A stretch of 64,000 bases of DNA from an uncultured Eubacteriales bacterium (GCA_934394855.1 CAKRRH010000001.1:1-64000), one strand, 5' to 3'. Positions 8,624 through 17,403 are shown, counted from the first letter of the stretch. The notes: generated by a model from the letters alone, not told the origin. Numbers and translations are program-made.

Positions 8624-9814
8624 CTAAACCTTTTGCATATTCGCTTGCCGTGACACCGACAAAATTACACCCATCTGGAACAACAGCATCATCAGCGATG
8701 TTCCGCCATAGCTGAAAAACGGAAGGCTGATTCCTGTGTTTGGGATCGTGTTGGTGACAACGAGCATATTGAGAACGGTTTGAAGTCCAACCTGGAAAAT
8801 CAGACCGAGAGTGAGCAGTGCGCCGAATTTATCGGGCGCTCTCATTGCAATTACGAGCCCTCTCCAAACAAGAAGTGCGAATGCCGCAATTATAAGCACC
8901 GCGCCAAACAGTCCGAGCTCTTCGCAGACGATTGCAAAGATGAAGTCATTTTGCGGTTCAGGCACCCAAAGATATTTTTGCGTTGACTGACCGATTCCCT
9001 GTCCTGTCACACCGCCCGAGCCGATTGCAAGAAGCGACTGGATCGTTTGATAGCCCGTGTCAGTTGCGTCCGCCCAGGGGTCAAGCCAATATATGATTCT
9101 GTCCATGCCATAGTCGATAAGACCCGACATAATTGCAATCGCCGCACCGCCGACGCCTGCCGCTCCCAAGAACAGCACATATCTAAACTGCATTCCGCCC
9201 GCAACCAAAATCACAAGTGCAATTATGGAAATCAAAATCGTTGCGGACAAATGCTTTTCGGCAATTACCAGTCCTGCAAAAGTGCCGATTATCACAAATA
9301 ATTTTGCAATGAATTTCAACTCAATCATTTTCTCATAGTTTTTTGAAATCAAATATGCAAGCAACAAAACAAGAGAAAATTTTGCTACTTCACTCGGCTG
9401 AAATGTAATCGGGCCGATTCCGAGCCACCGTTTGAATCCCGGAACAACTTCGGGCAAAAACAGAACCGCCACAAGCATTAAAATGCTGATTGCGTATAAT
9501 ATCCATGCGAATTTTTTCAGCACATGATAGTTGAATTTTGAAACGACGAACATTATCACAACGCCTGCAACGGCAAAAATCAGCTGTCGTTTGATGAAAT
9601 AATAGCTGTCGCCGTAATATGTCGAGGCATATGGCGCACTTGCCGAAAACAGCATTATCAGCCCGGTTGTAAGGATTCCGAGTACCAAAAACAGAAATGT
9701 CAGATCCATTTTTCCACGGCAAAAGTAACCGCTTCGGCTGTTAAGCGAACGAGCAGTTCTGTTTTTATCGTTATTCGGTCTTACATCAGTAGATTTAATT
9801 GCTCTTTCAGCCAA
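8624..9814 (-). CDS. ftsW: SEDS-family peptidoglycan glycosyltransferase FtsW/SpoVE
   Basis: Polytopic SEDS protein that polymerises lipid II, normally paired with the class B PBP encoded nearby. 396 residues include a basic cytoplasmic tail (1-34) and about ten membrane helices. Family blocks are YGDSYYFIKRQ, FKRWLGIGPITFQPSEVAK, the EKHLSATILI segment, and IPNTGISLPFFSYGG near the end. The start is TTG 9814, 8 bases after GAGGAG, since no ATG is well placed. Whether it acts in vegetative division (FtsW) or in spore cortex synthesis (SpoVE) cannot be told from sequence. Confidence 0.94.
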   Translation of the reverse strand: MAERAIKSTDVRPNNDKNRTARSLNSRSGYFCRGKMDLTFLFLVLGILTTGLIMLFSASAPYASTYYGDSYYFIKRQLIFAVAGVVIMFVVSKFNYHVLKKFAWILYAISILMLVAVLFLPEVVPGFKRWLGIGPITFQPSEVAKFSLVLLLAYLISKNYEKMIELKFIAKLFVIIGTFAGLVIAEKHLSATILISIIALVILVAGGMQFRYVLFLGAAGVGGAAIAIMSGLIDYGMDRIIYWLDPWADATDTGYQTIQSLLAIGSGGVTGQGIGQSTQKYLWVPEPQNDFIFAIVCEELGLFGAVLIIAAFALLVWRGLVIAMRAPDKFGALLTLGLIFQVGLQTVLNMLVVTNTIPNTGISLPFFSYGGTSLMMLLFQMGVILSVSRQANMQKV

Positions 9815-9836
9815 ATCTATCTCTCCTCGGAGTTAA

Positions 9837-10862
9837 TTATGCAAAAATCATCAAAACAAGTGCCAAAGCACAGCCGACAAGGCTTACAAGTGAGAATACC
9901 AAAACGATTTTGTTCTCGCTCCAGCCGCACATCTCAAAATGATGATGGATCGGCGCCATTTTAAATACACGCTTTTTTGTGCGCTTGTAGTGCGCAACCT
10001 GAATTATGTCGGAAAGTGCCTCAAGCAAATATAAAATGCCCGAAAGTATCAGCAAAATCGGTTGGTTGGTCGAAAATGCAAGCGCAACGACCATTCCGCC
10101 GAGGAACATTGATCCTGTGTCGCCCATCATTACCTTGCACGGGTGCAAATTCCAAATGAGATAGCCGATGAGTGAGCCGAGCAATGCCGCTGAAATGAGA
10201 TTATATCCCGCAACCGACAAAGCCGCCGTTGCGATTTCATAGAACAACACAACAACAAATGTAACGCTTGCGGCAAGGCCGTCAACGCCGTCGGTCAGGT
10301 TTACGGCATTTGTAAAGCCATAGATGAACATGAGCGCTATCGGCCAAAAGATAAGACCAACGCCATGTGATATATCAACATTGCCGACAAAAGGCAGCCA
10401 TGTTGTTTTCATTCCGCCGAGGAACATTGTCAAAAGATAGCCTGCGGCTACAATGAACTGCAAAACCGTCTTTTGCGACGCACGAAGTCCGAGATTTTGA
10501 TGTTTCACCGCTTTGATGTAATCGTCGGTAAATCCGATTGCGCACATGAGCAGGGTCATTATCACACCGCCGAGCAGTCTGGTGAGCGCACCGCCGCTTT
10601 GCAGTTCCTTGATCAGAAACGAATCGGGGAACGCGAATTGTGCAATGATGTAACCGATGAGGGTTGCAACAAATGTTCCGAACATGAACATGAATCCGCC
10701 CATGATCGGCGTTCCCTGTTTATCCTTGTGCCATGCAGGGCCGATGTCCAAAATTGTCTGTCCGAAATGTATTTTTTTCAAAAACGGAATGAATACAAAT
10801 CCCGAAAGTGCGGTAAGCGCAAATCCGATTATCGCCGCTGTGATTGGTATTATTGTGTTCAT
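9837..10862 (-). CDS. mraY: Phospho-MurNAc-pentapeptide transferase MraY
   Basis: Membrane enzyme that transfers phospho-MurNAc-pentapeptide from UDP to undecaprenyl phosphate, making lipid I. The 341-residue polytopic protein has the expected length. Diagnostic blocks are HKDKQGTPIMGG, GFTDDYIK with the paired catalytic Asp, NAVNLTDGVDGLA, MMGDTGSMFLGG, and the C-terminal MAPIHHHFEM. Start ATG 10862 follows a GGGAAGGA site. murE lies just upstream and ftsW just downstream; murF and murD, which often flank it, are absent. Confidence 0.97.
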   Translation of the reverse strand: MNTIIPITAAIIGFALTALSGFVFIPFLKKIHFGQTILDIGPAWHKDKQGTPIMGGFMFMFGTFVATLIGYIIAQFAFPDSFLIKELQSGGALTRLLGGVIMTLLMCAIGFTDDYIKAVKHQNLGLRASQKTVLQFIVAAGYLLTMFLGGMKTTWLPFVGNVDISHGVGLIFWPIALMFIYGFTNAVNLTDGVDGLAASVTFVVVLFYEIATAALSVAGYNLISAALLGSLIGYLIWNLHPCKVMMGDTGSMFLGGMVVALAFSTNQPILLILSGILYLLEALSDIIQVAHYKRTKKRVFKMAPIHHHFEMCGWSENKIVLVFSLVSLVGCALALVLMIFA

Positions 10863-10888
10863 GTAAAAAGTGTCCTTCCCTTTTATAA

Positions 10889-12331
10889 TTATTCGCTGAG
10901 CGCCTCTGCTATTACTTCACGCTCATCAAAATGAATCGTGCCGTTTTTCAGAATTTGATATGTTTCATAGCCCTTGCCGGCGAATAATACAATGTCGTCC
11001 GTTTTTGCGTTTTTAACGGCATATTTGATTGCTTCTTTTCTGTCCTCAATCACAGTATATTTATCTTTACCGCATTTAACGCCTTTTAATATATCTTTGA
11101 TGATTTCACCGGGTTCTTCGCTTCTCGGATTATCCGATGTAACGATCGTGAAGTCCGCAAGGCTTGTTACCGCTTCTGCCATCAGCGGTCGTTTTGTTCT
11201 GTCACGGTCGCCTCCGCAGCCGAATAATACCACAAGTCTGCCCTTTTTAAACTGTGAGAGCATTGTGATTACATTTTTCAGTTCATCGGGTGTGTGCGCA
11301 AAGTCGATTATCAATGTATAATCACGCTCGCACGGAACGACCTCGACAATGCCCTTAACGCCCTTTACATTTTGCAGATATTTTACCACGCTGTCAAAAT
11401 CGATTCCTGTTGAAATTCCGACAACGCCCGCCGCCATTGAATTATATACCATGAACGCACCCGGAACCATGACCTTGACTCTGCCGATTTTTGAGTTGGT
11501 GACAAATTCATATCCGACGCTGTCAGCCGCAAAGCGTGTGTCCTTTGCAATGAAGTCTGCGTCGTCTCTTTTTGCGGCGAATGTATATACCTTGCAGCCG
11601 CTTGACCTTGCTTTGTCAATTACCTTTGATGCTGCGTCATCATCAAGATTTATTACCGCATTGTCGCACATCTCAAACAATTTGAGCTTTGCGTTAAGAT
11701 AATTTTCCATTGTGATATGATAATCAAGATGATCCTGTGAGAGATTGGTGAATACTGCGGTTTCAAAATGAAGTCCGTGAACTCTTTGCTGGTCAAGTGC
11801 CTGTGACGATACCTCCATTACAACATAATCACAGCCTGCCTTTAACATGAGCTCAAACAGCGAATGAAGCTCATAAGCCTCAGGGGTCGTGTTGTGCGAA
11901 GGCAATTTTTCATCGCCGATAATGTTTTGAATCGTGCCGATAAGACCGACCTTGTGTCCTGCCTGTTCAAGCAATGATTTCACCATATATGAAGTAGTTG
12001 TTTTGCCCGATGTGCCCGTGATTCCGACAAGATTCATCTTGCTTGCGGGGTTTCCAAAATAATATGAGCAAAGCTCGGTGTAGGCAATGAACGGTTCTTT
12101 GACAATGATCTGATTTTCAAGTCCCAAATCACGCTGACAGATGATGAGCTTTGCGCCCCTGTCGATCGCCTGCTCATAATAATCATGACCGTCAACTCTT
12201 GCACCGTTAATGCAGATAAAAATTGAGTTTTCGCATACTTTTCGTGAATCGATGAAGATACCTGCACACTCAACATCGTCAAATTTTGCATTATTTTCAC
12301 CGAGTATCGTTATTAACTTGCTGATTTTCAT
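10889..12331 (-). CDS. murE: UDP-MurNAc-tripeptide synthetase MurE (meso-DAP type)
   Basis: Cytoplasmic Mur ligase adding the third stem-peptide residue. The 480-residue product has the Mur P-loop GTSGKTTTSYM (about 107-117), the HNTTPEAYEL substrate loop, DHLDYH, and the C-terminal SDNPRSEEP. The DNPR form is the signature of enzymes adding meso-diaminopimelate rather than L-Lys, so an mDAP cross-linked wall is inferred. It sits between the class B PBP gene and mraY in the normal dcw order. Confidence 0.95.
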   Translation of the reverse strand: MKISKLITILGENNAKFDDVECAGIFIDSRKVCENSIFICINGARVDGHDYYEQAIDRGAKLIICQRDLGLENQIIVKEPFIAYTELCSYYFGNPASKMNLVGITGTSGKTTTSYMVKSLLEQAGHKVGLIGTIQNIIGDEKLPSHNTTPEAYELHSLFELMLKAGCDYVVMEVSSQALDQQRVHGLHFETAVFTNLSQDHLDYHITMENYLNAKLKLFEMCDNAVINLDDDAASKVIDKARSSGCKVYTFAAKRDDADFIAKDTRFAADSVGYEFVTNSKIGRVKVMVPGAFMVYNSMAAGVVGISTGIDFDSVVKYLQNVKGVKGIVEVVPCERDYTLIIDFAHTPDELKNVITMLSQFKKGRLVVLFGCGGDRDRTKRPLMAEAVTSLADFTIVTSDNPRSEEPGEIIKDILKGVKCGKDKYTVIEDRKEAIKYAVKNAKTDDIVLFAGKGYETYQILKNGTIHFDEREVIAEALSE

Positions 12332-12353
12332 ATTACAAAACCTTGCCTTTCAA

Positions 12354-14633
12354 TTATTCTACAACTACTATCTCTCTGAACGAAACGGTAACGACCGTTC
12401 CGATTTCCACTTCTTTTTTCTTCTCGACCGACTGCTCATATGCCGTAGCATTTGATGTCGAGCCGCTGATTACAATATTAAGTCCTGCGTCGGTTGCCGC
12501 CTGATTTGCCTGTGAGATCGTCATGTCGGTAAAATCGGGTACCGTTGTGGTCTTTTTCTCTGAGCCGTCAGTATATAATACCACGGTTCCGCCCTTAGGT
12601 ACTGTCGAATTTGCTGACGGCATTTGTCTTGTTACCTTGTCGCCGTCGCCGACCACACGATATTCAAGCTCTGCCTTGGCAACCGCCGATTTTGCGTCCT
12701 TGACGCTCTTTCCGACAACATCGGGAGCGGATGATTCGAGTTTTGCCGCCTCTTCCTCGGTATATTCCGGAGTAACGCCGAGATACGGCAAAATTTCGTT
12801 CATCATCTTGCCGACAGCCGGTGCGCAGCAAGTGCCGCCATAAGGAAATGCGACATTCGGCTCGTCAAGCAGCATCAAAATTGCGATTTCGGGTGAATCC
12901 GACGGTGCAATTCCGCAAAATGACGCAATCTTTTTGGTTCTTCCGCTTGAATCCATTGTTTCAAGCTTTTCGGAAGTACCTGTTTTGCCGCCTACACGGT
13001 ATCCTGCGACATATGCGTTTGAACCTGTGCCGTCACTGACAACGCCCTCAAGATAGTTGCATATGAGTTTTGATGTTTCAGAAGACACAACCTGTCTTAT
13101 CTGATTTGTGCCGATATTTTTAACAACATTTCCGTCCGAATCAAGAATCTGCTTTACAACATGGGGCTGATTGAGATAGCCGCCGTTGACAGCCGCCGAA
13201 ATTGCCGTGATAAGCTGAATCGGGGTGATTTTGAACGACTGACCGAATGATTCGGAGGCAAGCTCGACAGGTCCCATTTGCTCATATTTATGCAAAATCG
13301 AGGTGGTTTCGCCCGGAAGATCAATGCCTGTGATTTTATCAAGTCCGAATGCCGAACGGTAATTTGTGAAATTGCGAAGTCCCAACTGCTGACCGATTGT
13401 GATGAACGCCGGGTTGCACGAATTTTTAAATGCGTCCGCAAGCGACTGCGTTCCGTGTCCGCCCGATTTATGACATCTGATTCGCTTATCTGCAATTTTG
13501 ATATATCCGGGGCATGAGAAGGTCGCATTTGTTTTCAGCGTTCCTTCTTCAAGCGCCGACGAGCCTGTAATTATCTTAAACACCGAGCCGGGTTCATATG
13601 TATCCGACACGCATTTATTACGCCATTGCGACTGCTGTGCTTCGCTGACCGCCTTTGACCGCTCATCACCCGACAATTTATCAATTGCGGCTTTTGCGGT
13701 CTTGTCGGCGATTGTGAACGGACTGTTCAAATCATAATCGGGCAAGGTTGCCATTGCGAGCACTTCACCCGTATTAACATTCATTACAATGCACGAACCG
13801 CGGTTTGATACTTTATTTTCATCGATCGCCTGTTTAAGATATTTTTCAACAATATGCTGAATATACTCATCGATCGTGAGCACAAGCGAATTGCCCTCTT
13901 TTGCGTCAATTACCTTTTGATAGCTGAACGGCAAATCGGCACCCTTTGCATTTTTTGCGGTAATTACTCTGCCCTTTGTGCCTGTCAATTCTTCATCATA
14001 GTAATATTCAAGTCCGCCGAGTCCCTGATTATCCGTTCCGACAAATCCGATTACGGTAGAAGCAAGATTATTGTTAGGATAATAGCGCTTTGTGGTTTCA
14101 TCAAGACCGATCACCGAACCGAATCCGTTTTCCTTGATAAATTCACGAACCTTTTTCGCAACATCAATCTCGATCGTCGAGCCGACTGTTTCATAGCCCG
14201 ATTTTGTCCTGCTGACCTTGTCGAGTGTTTTATCATAGTCTGTGCCGAGAATGTCGGAAAGCCCTTTTGCAATCTTCTCTCGGTCCTTTTTATCAATGGT
14301 GGACGGAGTGATGTATGTTTGCCAAACGGTCGAGCTTTGCGCCAAAACCTTACCGTTGCAATCATATATATTGCCTCTGCCGGCTGTTGTCACAGTATCA
14401 CGCAGCTGTTGGCTCTCGGCTTTTTCGCGAAGACCCGACGCTTCAAAAATCATCAAATATCCGAGTCTGACCGTTGTTGTGCCAAAGCCAAAAAATATTA
14501 GAGCCAAAACGATTGCAACGCTTCTGGTCCATATTTTTTTCGATATGCCTCGTCTTGACTGCGCCGATTTTTGATGCTGTTCATCAGTCGTTTGTATGTT
14601 TCTATATTCCCCCGGTCGATTATCTCTGTTCAA
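12354..14633 (-). CDS. Class B penicillin-binding protein (SpoVD/FtsI type) with two PASTA domains
   Basis: Transpeptidase that cross-links peptidoglycan, the expected partner of the SEDS protein encoded three genes downstream. A cytoplasmic tail, one membrane anchor (about 45-65), a PBP dimerisation domain (RGNIYDCNGKVLA), and the transpeptidase domain are present. Catalytic motifs are EPGSVFKI (SxxK form SVFK), NSCNPAF (SCN) and GKTGTSEK (KTG). Two PASTA repeats end the protein (SAPDVVGKSVKDA and TTVPDFTDMTISQA). The start is TTG 14633, 7 bases after AAAGGTG; a TTG further upstream lacks spacing. spoVD and ftsI/pbpB are hard to separate by sequence, so no symbol is given. Confidence 0.93.
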   Translation of the reverse strand: MNRDNRPGEYRNIQTTDEQHQKSAQSRRGISKKIWTRSVAIVLALIFFGFGTTTVRLGYLMIFEASGLREKAESQQLRDTVTTAGRGNIYDCNGKVLAQSSTVWQTYITPSTIDKKDREKIAKGLSDILGTDYDKTLDKVSRTKSGYETVGSTIEIDVAKKVREFIKENGFGSVIGLDETTKRYYPNNNLASTVIGFVGTDNQGLGGLEYYYDEELTGTKGRVITAKNAKGADLPFSYQKVIDAKEGNSLVLTIDEYIQHIVEKYLKQAIDENKVSNRGSCIVMNVNTGEVLAMATLPDYDLNSPFTIADKTAKAAIDKLSGDERSKAVSEAQQSQWRNKCVSDTYEPGSVFKIITGSSALEEGTLKTNATFSCPGYIKIADKRIRCHKSGGHGTQSLADAFKNSCNPAFITIGQQLGLRNFTNYRSAFGLDKITGIDLPGETTSILHKYEQMGPVELASESFGQSFKITPIQLITAISAAVNGGYLNQPHVVKQILDSDGNVVKNIGTNQIRQVVSSETSKLICNYLEGVVSDGTGSNAYVAGYRVGGKTGTSEKLETMDSSGRTKKIASFCGIAPSDSPEIAILMLLDEPNVAFPYGGTCCAPAVGKMMNEILPYLGVTPEYTEEEAAKLESSAPDVVGKSVKDAKSAVAKAELEYRVVGDGDKVTRQMPSANSTVPKGGTVVLYTDGSEKKTTTVPDFTDMTISQANQAATDAGLNIVISGSTSNATAYEQSVEKKKEVEIGTVVTVSFREIVVVE

Positions 14634-14679
14634 AATATCGCACCTTTCAATCAATCAAAAGATATTCATAAATTCGGCA

Positions 14680-14713
14680 AAAACGAGAGCCGAAAAACAC
14701 AACCCTCGTTTAT
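14680..14713 (-). terminator. Hairpin between the Nudix gene and the PBP gene
   Basis: AAACGAG and CTCGTTT arms form a 7-bp stem which, on the minus strand, is followed by TTTTT. It would end the Nudix transcript. It lies downstream of a possible TATAAT for the PBP gene, so it could instead be a leader structure. Confidence 0.4.
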
Positions 14714-14720
14714 AAATTCT

Positions 14721-14749
14721 ATTATAATGCACATAAATCTATGCAATAT
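14721..14749 (-). promoter_or_regulatory. Possible promoter for the PBP-murE-mraY-ftsW-murG segment
   Basis: A perfect minus-strand TATAAT (14721-14726) lies about 90 bases upstream of the PBP start. The -35 region is poor (TATTGC or ATATTG at 16-17 bases). If used, it would keep the distal dcw genes expressed past the inserted Nudix unit. Confidence 0.3.
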
Positions 14750-14767
14750 GGATTTCAATTACTAAAT

Positions 14768-15235
14768 CTACCATTCACCAATAATAGCATTTTTATTTCT
14801 CAAATACTCGTCTAATCTCCTTTTAGTCCCAGGAGAGAGTCCAGCTGGCAAATCATTAAAATCAAAATATTGATACTCTTTAATCTCATAACTTTTTCTA
14901 TTTTTATTTATATATCCTGAGCATAAAAATACTATAATCGTGTCCGATTTACCTTCATAAAAGCTATTATATATTCCCAATAAATCTAATGTATTTTCAT
15001 CAATGATAAAACTTAATTCTTCAATCAGTTCTCTTTTTAATCCATTAACTATTGATTCTCCTCTTTTTAATTTACCACCAGGCAAGTACCATCCATTTGC
15101 ATACGACAATTTTACGAGAAGTACTGAATCTTTTTCTTTATTAGTTATTATAGCTCTAACACCTATTGTAATGGGATGATAAAATTTATGAAATACTTTC
15201 ATAAATTTATTAGCAATAGAAAATAAAATGTTCAT
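14768..15235 (-). CDS. Nudix hydrolase, A+T-rich, inserted in the dcw cluster
   Basis: Nudix-fold pyrophosphohydrolase of about 155 residues, likely acting on a nucleoside diphosphate derivative; the substrate is unknown. The Nudix box is visible as GGKLKRGE ... KRELIEEL, with the metal-binding REL-x-EE core intact but the usual following Gly replaced. The start ATG 15235 (MNILFSIANKF) follows AAGGAT; upstream in-frame codons extend into poor sequence. The gene is conspicuously A+T-rich, with many ATT, TTA, AAT and AGA codons, unlike the flanking ftsL and PBP genes. It has its own promoter and possible terminator. It looks like a later insertion into an otherwise conserved cluster. Confidence 0.85.
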   Translation of the reverse strand: MNILFSIANKFMKVFHKFYHPITIGVRAIITNKEKDSVLLVKLSYANGWYLPGGKLKRGESIVNGLKRELIEELSFIIDENTLDLLGIYNSFYEGKSDTIIVFLCSGYINKNRKSYEIKEYQYFDFNDLPAGLSPGTKRRLDEYLRNKNAIIGEW

Positions 15236-15299
15236 TAGTGTATCCTTACATTTAAAGCATAATTTAAAATTACAATTCATGACATATAGTTTAAATTTA

Positions 15300-15328
15300 A
15301 TTATATCATTTATTTCCTTTACCGTCAA
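15300..15328 (-). promoter_or_regulatory. Sigma-A-type promoter of the Nudix gene, overlapping the ftsL 3' end
   Basis: On the minus strand TTGACG (15323-15328) and TATAAT (15300-15305) are 17 bases apart, with an extended TGA before the -10. The -35 lies within the last ftsL codons and the ftsL TGA supplies the extended -10 bases. Confidence 0.7.
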
Positions 15329-15749
15329 TTATCTCGGCTCTGTCGTCGCCTGCGGTGTTAATGTAGTGAACCTGCGACGATGTCTTTTTGTGCATACCGA
15401 GTTTAGCCGCTTCCTGCTCAAGATTGGAATAGGACACAATGTTTTGCATCTCCATCTCAAGTGCGGTATATTCGCTGTCAAGCTCTTCGATCTGCGAATT
15501 GAGATTGCTGATTTCCTTTTGCGTATCGCTGATTTCCGATCTTGTGTATATGTTAAAACAAACCATAAATATCATCACGACGGCTACTGTCATTTCGATA
15601 AACAGCTTTGAGCGGCTGTTTGCTTTCTCACGCTTTACCGGAATCGTGCTGATTTTGGCTTTTTGTCTGTTTTCAGGCAGTCTTCTCGGCGCAGCATTTC
15701 TGTCTGATATTCTGTTGTAATCATATGCTGTGTTGAGTTCGTACCTCAT
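15306..15749 (-). CDS. ftsL: Cell division protein FtsL
   Basis: Small bitopic divisome protein that partners DivIB and DivIC. The start ATG 15749 (MRYELNTAYDY) follows AAGGGAAG; an in-frame start 15 codons earlier lacks a site. The 147-residue product has a basic cytoplasmic tail, one membrane helix (about 52-70; MTVAVVMIFMVCFNIY), then a leucine-zipper-like coiled coil (ISDTQKEISNLNSQIEELDSEY) and an EAAKLGM block typical of FtsL/DivIC. Position between rsmH and the class B PBP supports the call, since sequence conservation is low. Confidence 0.85.
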   Translation of the reverse strand: MRYELNTAYDYNRISDRNAAPRRLPENRQKAKISTIPVKREKANSRSKLFIEMTVAVVMIFMVCFNIYTRSEISDTQKEISNLNSQIEELDSEYTALEMEMQNIVSYSNLEQEAAKLGMHKKTSSQVHYINTAGDDRAEIIDGKGNK

Positions 15750-15839
15750 AATTTTCTTCCCTTCAAAATTCCGGCGAATAATGCGGCTTAACAAAAAGCA
15801 AAAGCCGCATTACCGGTTTTTTTAACTATATATGGAGGT

Positions 15840-16769
15840 TTATCTTATTTTCTCAATTACCCGAAGCTTTGCGCTTCTTGATCTCGGATTGCGGCTTATC
15901 TCGTCATTGCTTGCCTCGATTGGCTTTCGGTTAATGAGCTTTGCTCTCGGCTTGTTACCGCAGACGCATACCGGAAAATCGGGCGGACAAGTGCATCCTT
16001 GGCAAAATCGGGCAAATGAATGTTTAACAAGCCTGTCCTCTGTCGAATGGAATGTGATGATCGACATTCTGCCGCCGACATTCAACCGTTCAAAGCCCTT
16101 TTCAATCACGGCTGTTTCTTCATCAAGCTCGCCGTTGACCGCGATTCTCAACGCCTGAAACACCTTTCTCGACGGATTTCCGTCACGCTTGAATTTTGCG
16201 GGATAGCATTCGCCGATTATGTTGCTAAGCTCAAATGTTGTCCTGATCGGCTTTTCTTCACGCTCTTTTACAATGCGCTGTGCGATTTTGAAGCTGAATT
16301 TTTCGTCGGCATATTTTGTAAATATGTCGCTAAGCTCTTTCGCACTGAATTCATTTACAATGTCATAGGCGCTGGCGCCGCTTTGACTCATTCTCATGTC
16401 AAGCGGTGCGTCCATATTATAGCTGAATCCGCGCTCTGCGGTGTCAAACTGATGTGACGACACACCGAGATCAAGCAGCAGCCCGTCGATTTTATCAATG
16501 CCGAGATCGTCAAGCACCGTGTCAATCTCGGAAAATTTTGAATTTACGATTGTAACGAAATCAAATTTTGCAAGCCTCTCACCCGCCGCCCTCACAGCGT
16601 CAGGGTCACGGTCAATGCATATCAGCCGTCCGCCGTTCATTCTGCTTGCTATTTCAAACGAATGACCGCCGCCGCCCGCCGTTCCGTCAACATATATTCC
16701 GCCGGGTTTAACATTAAGTCCGTCCACCGTTTCTTTAAGCATTACGCTTATATGCTTAAAGTCGTTCAT
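15840..16769 (-). CDS. rsmH: 16S rRNA (cytosine1402-N4)-methyltransferase
   Basis: Methylates N4 of C1402 in the ribosomal P site, using SAM. At 309 residues it matches the family. Visible blocks are HISVMLKETVDGL at the start, VDGTAGGGGHS (SAM loop), ICIDRDPDA, GLLLDLGVSSHQ, ERGFSYNMDAPLDMRM, and SIITFHSTEDR near the C terminus. Its ATG overlaps the last base of the mraZ stop (TAATG), so it is translationally coupled with mraZ at the head of the dcw cluster. Confidence 0.97.
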   Translation of the reverse strand: MNDFKHISVMLKETVDGLNVKPGGIYVDGTAGGGGHSFEIASRMNGGRLICIDRDPDAVRAAGERLAKFDFVTIVNSKFSEIDTVLDDLGIDKIDGLLLDLGVSSHQFDTAERGFSYNMDAPLDMRMSQSGASAYDIVNEFSAKELSDIFTKYADEKFSFKIAQRIVKEREEKPIRTTFELSNIIGECYPAKFKRDGNPSRKVFQALRIAVNGELDEETAVIEKGFERLNVGGRMSIITFHSTEDRLVKHSFARFCQGCTCPPDFPVCVCGNKPRAKLINRKPIEASNDEISRNPRSRSAKLRVIEKIR

Positions 16770-17197
16770 TACAGGTCAACCTCGTTAAGAAGCTCCGAAA
16801 GTTCGTCCGCAAAGCCGTCAACATTTTCCTCATCCCAAAGCGGCTTGCTCCATACTTCAACCTTGTCGGTCGTGCCGATTATCATGATCGGGTTTTCGTC
16901 CGACAGTTTTCCGAATTCACGCAAAGTCTGCGGAACAGTGATTCGGCCTTGAGCGTCATATTCAAGCTCGACCGAAGATGACAGATAACGCAGGAACTTG
17001 TTGCGGATCACAAGCTTGTTTTCGCCGATTTTCTTCATTATCCGCTGATATTCCGTGAGTGTATATATGCAAAGACAATTTTTAACATCCAAAGATTTGC
17101 ACAGCACGACTTTTCCGCCAAGCTCGTCCCTGAACTTTGCAGGGATAAACACACGGCCCTTTTTATCCATGTTGTGTTGAAACTGACCGGATAACAT
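16769..17197 (-). CDS. mraZ: Transcriptional regulator MraZ
   Basis: DNA-binding AbrB-like protein at the head of the dcw operon that in other bacteria binds GTGG-type repeats in its own promoter. The start ATG 17197 (MLSGQFQHNMDKKGR) follows AAGGACAG and gives 142 residues, the family norm; an upstream extension is rejected. The two SpoVT/AbrB-type halves each carry a conserved core: DKKGRVFIPAKFR near residue 10 and DAQGRITVPQTLR near residue 85. The upstream region holds phased GTGGTG/GTGGAG boxes. Confidence 0.97.
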   Translation of the reverse strand: MLSGQFQHNMDKKGRVFIPAKFRDELGGKVVLCKSLDVKNCLCIYTLTEYQRIMKKIGENKLVIRNKFLRYLSSSVELEYDAQGRITVPQTLREFGKLSDENPIMIIGTTDKVEVWSKPLWDEENVDGFADELSELLNEVDL

Positions 17198-17271
17198 TGT
17201 TCGCACTGTCCTTTCTTTGAAGATTAAAAGCAGTTTTAGATGTTGATAACTATGTTGAAAGTGTTGAAATT

Positions 17272-17308
17272 CACCACTTGACTGTTCATTCGCTCCACTT
17301 TGCACCAC
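17272..17308 (-). promoter_or_regulatory. MraZ-binding boxes in the dcw leader
   Basis: Minus-strand GTGGTG at 17303-17308, GTGGAG at 17293-17298 and GTGGTG at 17272-17277, with a further GTGGTG inside the promoter spacer at 17334-17339. Box starts differ by 10, 21 and 31 bases, so all face one side of the helix. MraZ of other species binds such repeats; autoregulation here is inferred. Confidence 0.65.
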
Positions 17309-17318
17309 TTTTGATTAA

Positions 17319-17347
17319 ATTATACCCGTATTCCACCACCATTTCAA
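17319..17347 (-). promoter_or_regulatory. Sigma-A-type promoter of the dcw operon
   Basis: Minus-strand TTGAAA (17342-17347) and TATAAT (17319-17324) with a 17-base spacer. Transcription would start near 17312, about 115 bases before the mraZ ATG. A GTGGTG box lies inside the spacer. The rest of the 17198-17550 gap holds only this regulation and the terminator below. Confidence 0.8.
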
Positions 17348-17403
17348 GTAGCAGTAAACATAAAAAAACAGGCAAAATTTACTTTTTTTGCCCGAATTGT
17401 GGT

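Noticed and set aside
15232..15328. Longer N terminus for the Nudix protein
   Set aside because: The extension is low-complexity, overlaps the ftsL end and the promoter, and lacks a ribosome site.
17241..17250. DnaA-box-like TTATCAACA upstream of mraZ
   Set aside because: A single site with a mismatch to TTATCCACA and no cluster; not an origin.
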